From: Phoma sp. XZ068
Taxonomy: Eukaryota > Ascomycota > Dothideomycetes > Pleosporales > Didymellaceae
Assembly: GCA_004835665.1 (NCBI GenBank)
Contig: RBKR01000014.1
Coordinates: 1,178,001 to 1,242,000 of the forward strand
DNA length: 64,000 bases
Direction of reading: 5' to 3'
Shown: positions 58,728 to 64,000 of the stretch, one piece after another
Numbering within the stretch: position 1 is the first letter of the stretch
Layout: each line of letters begins with the position of its first letter
Translations under genes and position numbers: made by a program
Notes under the pieces: generated by a model
Database searches by the model: none
What the model was told of the DNA's origin: nothing
What the model saw: the letters and a program-made list of their open reading frames with translations, nothing else

Positions 58728-58800
58728 CCTCCAACCTTCACCCCATCCAATTCCTCCTAATCCACCAACCCATCGAATTCAAATCAATCCAACAAACTAC

Positions 58801-61800
58801 CTACCCAACAACAGTCCTCCTAACCCCCCTCTCCCCCAACACCCTCCTCAACCCCCCAACAACCACCCCCCTCCTCCTCGCCTTATCCCGTAAACCCTCA
58901 AGATTATCATCCACCAAATCGCTCAGCCTCGCCAATTCACTCGCGCCCGCACTCTCCTGCGCATCGTAGAAAAGGCCGTACCCCTTCCTCGGCGTGGAGT
59001 CTGGGACTTCGGGCGTGAGAGCGCGGCGGTTGAGTTCAGTCAGACTCATACTGCTGCGCGGGGGCGTGGCGAATGGGGAGTCAGGGATTGTGCGTCTGAG
59101 GTCTGTTCGAGTGCGACGCGGGGTCGTTGCGGGGTGTGCGTGGGAGGAAGATGAGGATGGGCGGGAGGCGTCTGCGGGAGTGAGTTTGCGGAGTTGGGAT
59201 TCGAGGAGGGCGATGTCGTTGTTGCGGCGTTCGGCGAGGGAGGTCATTTTGATGATTGTTTTCTTGACGGCGTCCATGCTGGGGACGGCGGTGGTGTTGC
59301 CGGCGGTGGCGTTGTGCGAGGCGAGGCGTGAGCGGAGGAGGATGACGGCTTCTTCGGCTTGGGAGAGGAGGGTGAGGAGCTTGGCGTAGTCGGCGCGGAG
59401 AGCTTTTTGGGTTTCGGCGAGCTCCTTGGGGAGGGCGGCTTTGCGGCTCGACTCGAGTTTCTCCGGGTCCTTGCGGTTGATGATTTGCCGGCGGATGTCG
59501 TTGATGCGGGTCATGAGCTTTGCCTTTTCCAGGATGAGGCGGCGGAGCTGGGTGAGCTTGTCGTGGACATTCTGGATGCGCCCGGCGTCGAGTTCCTGAG
59601 ACAGCTCGTCTTCAAGAGCCTTCAGAGCGGCGATCTCGTGCAAGGCGAACTGCTCGAACCACGCGCCGTCTTTCCCGTCAGCCTCGACGTCTTCTAGAGT
59701 CTGTCGGTCGACCTTGTGGCTGGAATGAGGCTGCTTGTGGTATTCTGTGAACGACTTGATCGACCGAGCATTCCATCCCAGAGCATCCACCATGCCGTTG
59801 ATGTCCTTGTAGATTGCCTCGATCTGTGCAGCGTGACCGGTCTTTCCGGAGGAGCCAGTGTACTTCTGATGCGCAACGAAATCGTCCAATGTTCGGCTAG
59901 GCTCAATCTCCTGCGCTAGCTGTGCGCGGATGCGTTCGTCTTCTTGATCTTCAAGATCAGACACCTGCGGCTGTGGTGTTGGTGGCTTGGACTGTTGGAA
60001 CGATGCGCTCAGCGAGCTGCCAGGCGCGGAAGGCTCTCTTCGTGTTGTCGGGCGGTGACTCGAGGCTGACGAAGATCGAACTGGGCTTGGTGAACGGAGG
60101 TTCGCCTGCGCTCGCGGGGGTGCGAAGCTTGGTGTTGCCGCAGTTGGCTGCGAGCCCTGACCGAGCGAGAACGGTGCCTTTTGCGGCTGGCCAAAGAGCG
60201 GTTGTGAGCTGTTTTGAGTGGCTGGTTTCGCTCCGAAGAGTGAGGGTTGCGAAGTGGACGGTTTAGCACCAAACAGAGGCTGTGGTGTGCTCTCTGCCTT
60301 GACTGGAGGTGTGGGTGCAGGGGGGAATTGCTGCTTGGGCGTGCTCTCGCGATCCGGTTGCTGCAAGACATACTTGCCAAGTGTTGTCGGCGGAGGCCTA
60401 TGCTCTTCTTCTTCTTCTTCCTCCTCCTCCTCCTCTTCTTCCTCGTCATCTTCATCTTCCTCCTCTTCTTCGTTCTCTTCATCACCGTCTTCACCCTCCT
60501 CCTCGTCAGAAAACTCCTCATCATCATCGTCCAGAGGTGTGGCCTCGGGTGAGGAGCTCGGTACTTCGACCTTGACACCAGGACTGCCGGCTAGCGCCTC
60601 GTCATCAGACTTCGCTGGCTTCTTCGTGATAAAGTCTGGCGGAAGCGGATCGTCGACAGGCGCAGACTTCTTCATGGTCGTAAAGTCCGGTGGCAGCGGT
60701 GCGTCTTCTTGAGGCTCCTTCTTTGGTGGTGCTGCCAGTGGTGTGGTGCCTGGGAAGTACGAGGACTTTTTCGGTGGCGAGCTTGGGGTAGTTGAGGCAT
60801 TATCTCCGGGGGTCTTAGGTTGCAGGCCGGCCTTGGGGACCATCGAGGAGAAGTCGCTGCCGAAGAAACCGCCTGAAGGAGCTGCAGGCTTCGCAGGATC
60901 ATCCTTTGCTGTTCCGTCACTCTTGAAGGTAGTGCCAAGCTTGAAGCCGCCTGCAAGACCGTTGAAGCCCGATGCTGGCTGAGGTGTGGGTGTGGACTCG
61001 TCGCGACTGCGCTGCTGTGTGTCGGCGCCGCTGTCTGTCGAGGCGAATGAGGAGGCAGTGGCGAAGGAAGAGTTTGTAGTCTTCTGGCCAAAGATGGAGC
61101 TTGACTGTTGTGCGGGTGTGTTGCCCCAGGACGGTAGGGTGGAGCCATTGTTCGAGCCTACTGTGACTGTAGACCCGAAGCTGGGCTCAGGTTTCAGACT
61201 CGGTGCAGCTGTGGTACCGCCAAATGCTGACTTTTGCTGTCCAAGACCTCCAAAGCCAGACTGGGCTCCGCTGGTGCTGCCAAAGCTCGAGAAACCAGAA
61301 CCGCCTCCAGGAGTTGTCTGCCCGAACTTGGCAAAACCTGAGGAACCGCCTCCAGACGCAAATGGGTTGCTTGCAGGTGTCTGAGAGGGCTGTGACGATG
61401 CTGAGCCCCACGGTGATGCTTTATTAAGCCCGGTTGCGCCAAAGGCGGCCGCACCAGGTGCGGAGGGAGCACCGAATGCTGGCTTTGATGCTTGTCCAAA
61501 CGCTGGTAGTGTGGAGCCCGCCGCGCCTGAAGCAGGCTTCGACGTCTGTCCAAACGCAGGTGTCGTAGATCCCGCAGGCTGGCCAAAAGGACTTGCACCC
61601 ATTGCAGACGGAGCACCAAAGGCAGGCTTGGGCGGTTGACCAAACGGTGTTGCACTTGGCTGTGACGGCTGCCCAAACGTGGCGGCTGGAGTAGTAGAGC
61701 CAAATGCCGGTTTTCCAAAGGCAGCTGGTGTCGTAGATCCGAAGGGAGATGCTCCGAACTTGGGCCCAGAAGGTGTGGAGGGGGCACCAAAAGTTGCAGG

Positions 61801-63363
61801 TGCGGGCTTGCCGAATGGGTTGCTTGCACCGCCCGGTGTGGGGATCTTCGAAGGCGTCGCTGTTTTGGGAGCAGCCGGTGTCTCTGTTGACAGGTTACTC
61901 GGAGTGACCAGGCCAGGGTACCGTTTGCCTTCTATGATGGACCGGTTCCAGACCACCCAGTATGCTGACAAAATACCTTGGTGGGTGAGGAACATGTACG
62001 CAGGCAGAGGGTGAGGGGCTTCGGTGATCTCTTCATTGGTAGAGATGGGACGCAGCAGCTTCTCCGTGGTAGAGAGATCCAGCGCCTCACCAATCAAAAC
62101 ACTATCACCCTCCTCACCGAAGACTCTGCGCGGCACTTGAGCCCCCTGGCCCTCGTTGAGCTCAGTCAGCGTGTACTCGTCGACCGGCTGGCCTCGTGAC
62201 AGCTCCTTGCTTGCAGAGGTGACCGTCACGATCGTGTCGGAGTGTGAGTTTGTGAGGATGAGCAGGTCGTCTAGATCGGGCTCCCAGTTGCGTAGGCGTG
62301 TGACAGACAGGCGAGGAGGGAATGCTCGTGTGGGAATCTCCCAGGCAGGAAGAATTGGCTCCTCGGGCGTGGGGTGGAACGAGAACGATGTCCAGCCCTT
62401 GTTGCTCCTGACGTAGTGGTATCTGCCCTCCTCTGGCTCTCCTGTGTCGATTGCGGTTTGTTTTGGGAAGTGGACGATGAAGAACTCGTCGTTGGCGAGC
62501 CAGACGAGGCCAGAGTCTGCGGTTGTCAGTAGATATACTTGGGGTAATTGGGAGTAACCTACATGTGAATCCCTCATTGAGGCCGGGTGGGCGTGGAATT
62601 ACGCCCTTTTGCGTTCCGTCGTTCAAGTACAGCACTCCGGTGCCATCCTTGAGACCGACTGCTAGAGCCTTGCCCTTTGTACTCCATGACGCGCATACAA
62701 CACCCTCGTCCCGGATCGTGTGCGACGCTCCCTTGACGACATCCACCAGGCACAGGCTCCCATTGTCCAGGATGGCAGCAAAGATGTGCTCCATTTCTGG
62801 AGTGGGATTGGGCAGCAGCGAGCGGACAGGCTGCTTGTTTGTGGGGATCTCGTTTCCGGGCTTGAAGTTCTGCTTGACCAATTGCGTGGGGTCGAACACA
62901 GCCAGTCCTCCGCCGTCCTCGGCTGATATGACAAGAAAGTCTCCCTCGGCAGAGAAGGCGACATGGCGCAGCTTGGGGACGGGCATGGTCGCGTCGGGCG
63001 CAAAGTCGGAGATGACGTCCCATTCGCCGGCCTTTTCCTGGAACGCCTTCCTGACCTTTTCCGTAGACGCGAGCACGAGTGTGTCGGGGCCGGCGGCGGC
63101 AAGCAGACCGGGCTTCGCGGCGATGGAGAGCAGGGTGACGCTCGCGGGCGGGACGTGGTCGGTGGGCCATGGGGTGGGCAGGATCTTGAGCTTCTTGGGG
63201 CCTTCGGCGCCCTGGCTGAGGGCCTTGAACGACAGTTCCTGGTACTGTTAGCACAACGCTCGCCCATGGTATCCAATATATTCACCTCTGCGAGAATGGC
63301 GGGCACGTCGGCGCCGACATTGGCAGCCGGCGCAGAGGCGCTCTGGCTGAAGGCGAAGCTCAT
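58801..63363 (-). CDS. NUP159: NUP159, FG nucleoporin of the cytoplasmic pore filaments (Nup214 type)
   Basis: Three exons on the minus strand: 63363-63286, 63238-62563 and 62516-58801; 1489 residues in one frame. Residues ~1-430 form the N-terminal beta-propeller (LRHVAFSAEGDFLVISA, SGLVWLANDEFFIVHF) that docks the mRNA-export helicase Dbp5. About 430-800 are an FG-repeat region with many FGKP, FGQ and SFGS units. A long Asp/Glu run is encoded at 60400-60540. After a Pro/Ser linker, the C-terminal ~450 residues are helical coiled coil (for example LTQLRRLILEKAKLMTRI) for assembly with the Nup82 complex. The ATG before SFAFSQS was chosen; the same frame stays open upstream to 63792, so a longer N-terminus cannot be excluded. 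Confidence 0.9.
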
Positions 63364-64000
63364 GCTGGCGCGCTGGTACTCGGGGCGGAGCTCGCGCGAG
63401 GTCTGTCTGCGGAAGAGCTTCGGCGACGGGTCATGCGAGCTGGGGCGCGCAAGCACGGGCGACGAGCGGGCGGAGAGCGAGCGCGAGGGCGAGTGGCGCG
63501 GCGGGCTGGGGCGGAAGAGGTCGAGGCTCTTGCGCAGCGACGTGGGCGACTTGAGGGCGGTGGGCGACTCGGCGGACAGCGAGGTGCGGAGCAGGCGCGA
63601 GGGCGTGAGGCGCGAGGGCGTGGGAGTGGAGCCTGGGACTGGCGACTGCGCGAGCCTTTCACTGTCGTCGCGCGCTTTGTTTTCCGCGCGCTCCTTCTCA
63701 ATTGCAGCGAGAGTGGCAGGTCCAGGCACGACAAAGCGGGGCGGGGGAGCCAGGGCGGAGGCCGAGCAAGCTGTGCCTCTGACGCAAGGCACGGGGAGAC
63801 TGCTGGGCGGATGCGACGTGAGGGCGGCGGAAATCTGGAGAGCATGGATAGCTGTTGCGCCAAGGAATTAAAGTGGGCCTGGAGGACAGCTCCCGCCGCG
63901 TTGACGCTGTGCCTAGCACGAGAGTCGGCCATCACCCTGCTGCTCTGCCTAGCACGATAGTCGACCATCACCACAGCTGCTCGCCCCGCCATACAGCTCC
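63364..64000 (-). other. Upstream of NUP159; open frame of unclear status at window edge
   Basis: The NUP159 frame continues open upstream to 63792 as a Ser/Pro/Arg-rich stretch (RLTPSRLLRTS, RPSSHDPSPKLFRR). A second minus-strand ATG at 63930 reads MADSRARHSVNAAGAVLQAH in another frame, which could be a first exon of a separate gene or an extended NUP159 N-terminus. The window ends before this can be settled. Confidence 0.35.

Larger units (their letters stand above)
57610..58800. other. Convergent intergenic region rich in simple repeats
   Basis: Lies between the 3' ends of EXO1 and NUP159. No gene. Simple repeats at 57751-57780, 58342-58377, 58651-58668 and 58702-58727. Confidence 0.65.

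Noticed and set aside
57721..58730. Centromere-like or CRISPR-like array
   Set aside because: These are short microsatellites of different units without spacers or regular structure.
60218..60712. Plus-strand Ser-rich frame over NUP159
   Set aside because: It is the antisense of the Glu/Asp-coding run of NUP159.

Overview
This window is nuclear DNA of a filamentous ascomycete, most likely a Dothideomycete. The signs are short GT-AG introns of about 45-60 nt, one gene per promoter on both strands, and typical mould families: HET, 2EXR, GMC oxidase, cutinase, siderophore MFS transporter and heme-thiolate peroxidase. No rRNA, tRNA, CRISPR array or intact transposon was recognised. Exon boundaries were placed by hand from splice sites, frame and family continuity. 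Family names come from recognised motifs, not from a search.

Left part (1-13.2 kb): a secreted carbohydrate-binding-like protein (944-1522), then a block of ordinary genes: an F-box protein (4898-6238), the folliculin homologue LST7 (8339-9655), a 67-residue conserved ascomycete protein (10870-11178) and the ribosome-assembly factor TSR4 (11876-13229).

Middle part (about 14-53 kb): an accessory region. Intact genes are a 1210-residue GMC oxidoreductase fused to an alpha/beta hydrolase (13984-17831), a C2H2 zinc-finger protein with near-identical tandem fingers (19616-20691), a dynamin-like GTPase (21419-23998), a hypothetical protein (28495-29323), a secreted cutinase/acetylxylan-esterase-type enzyme (37784-38792), a siderophore-type MFS transporter (48342-50365) and a chloroperoxidase-like peroxidase (52945-53638). 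Between them lie many recognisable but broken genes: an APH-type kinase (two in-frame stops), a hypothetical-family relative (frameshift, no start), a HET protein (in-frame TGA), a 2EXR protein (in-frame TGA), a PAC1/LIS1-like WD40 gene (frameshift), a RhoGEF remnant, half of a BAHD-type acyltransferase and half of an HSL-type esterase. An AT-rich stretch near 43.6-44.2 kb looks like an old mutated repeat.

Right part (54.4-64 kb): conserved housekeeping genes again. TMA16 and exonuclease 1 (EXO1) are transcribed divergently from a shared 350-bp region, followed by the FG nucleoporin NUP159 on the minus strand.

Overall the window reads as an accessory island rich in decaying genes set between two conserved gene blocks. 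The most notable points are the run of genes broken by single in-frame stops, the GMC-hydrolase fusion whose hydrolase has cysteine at the nucleophile position, and an exact iron-GATA consensus upstream of the siderophore transporter.
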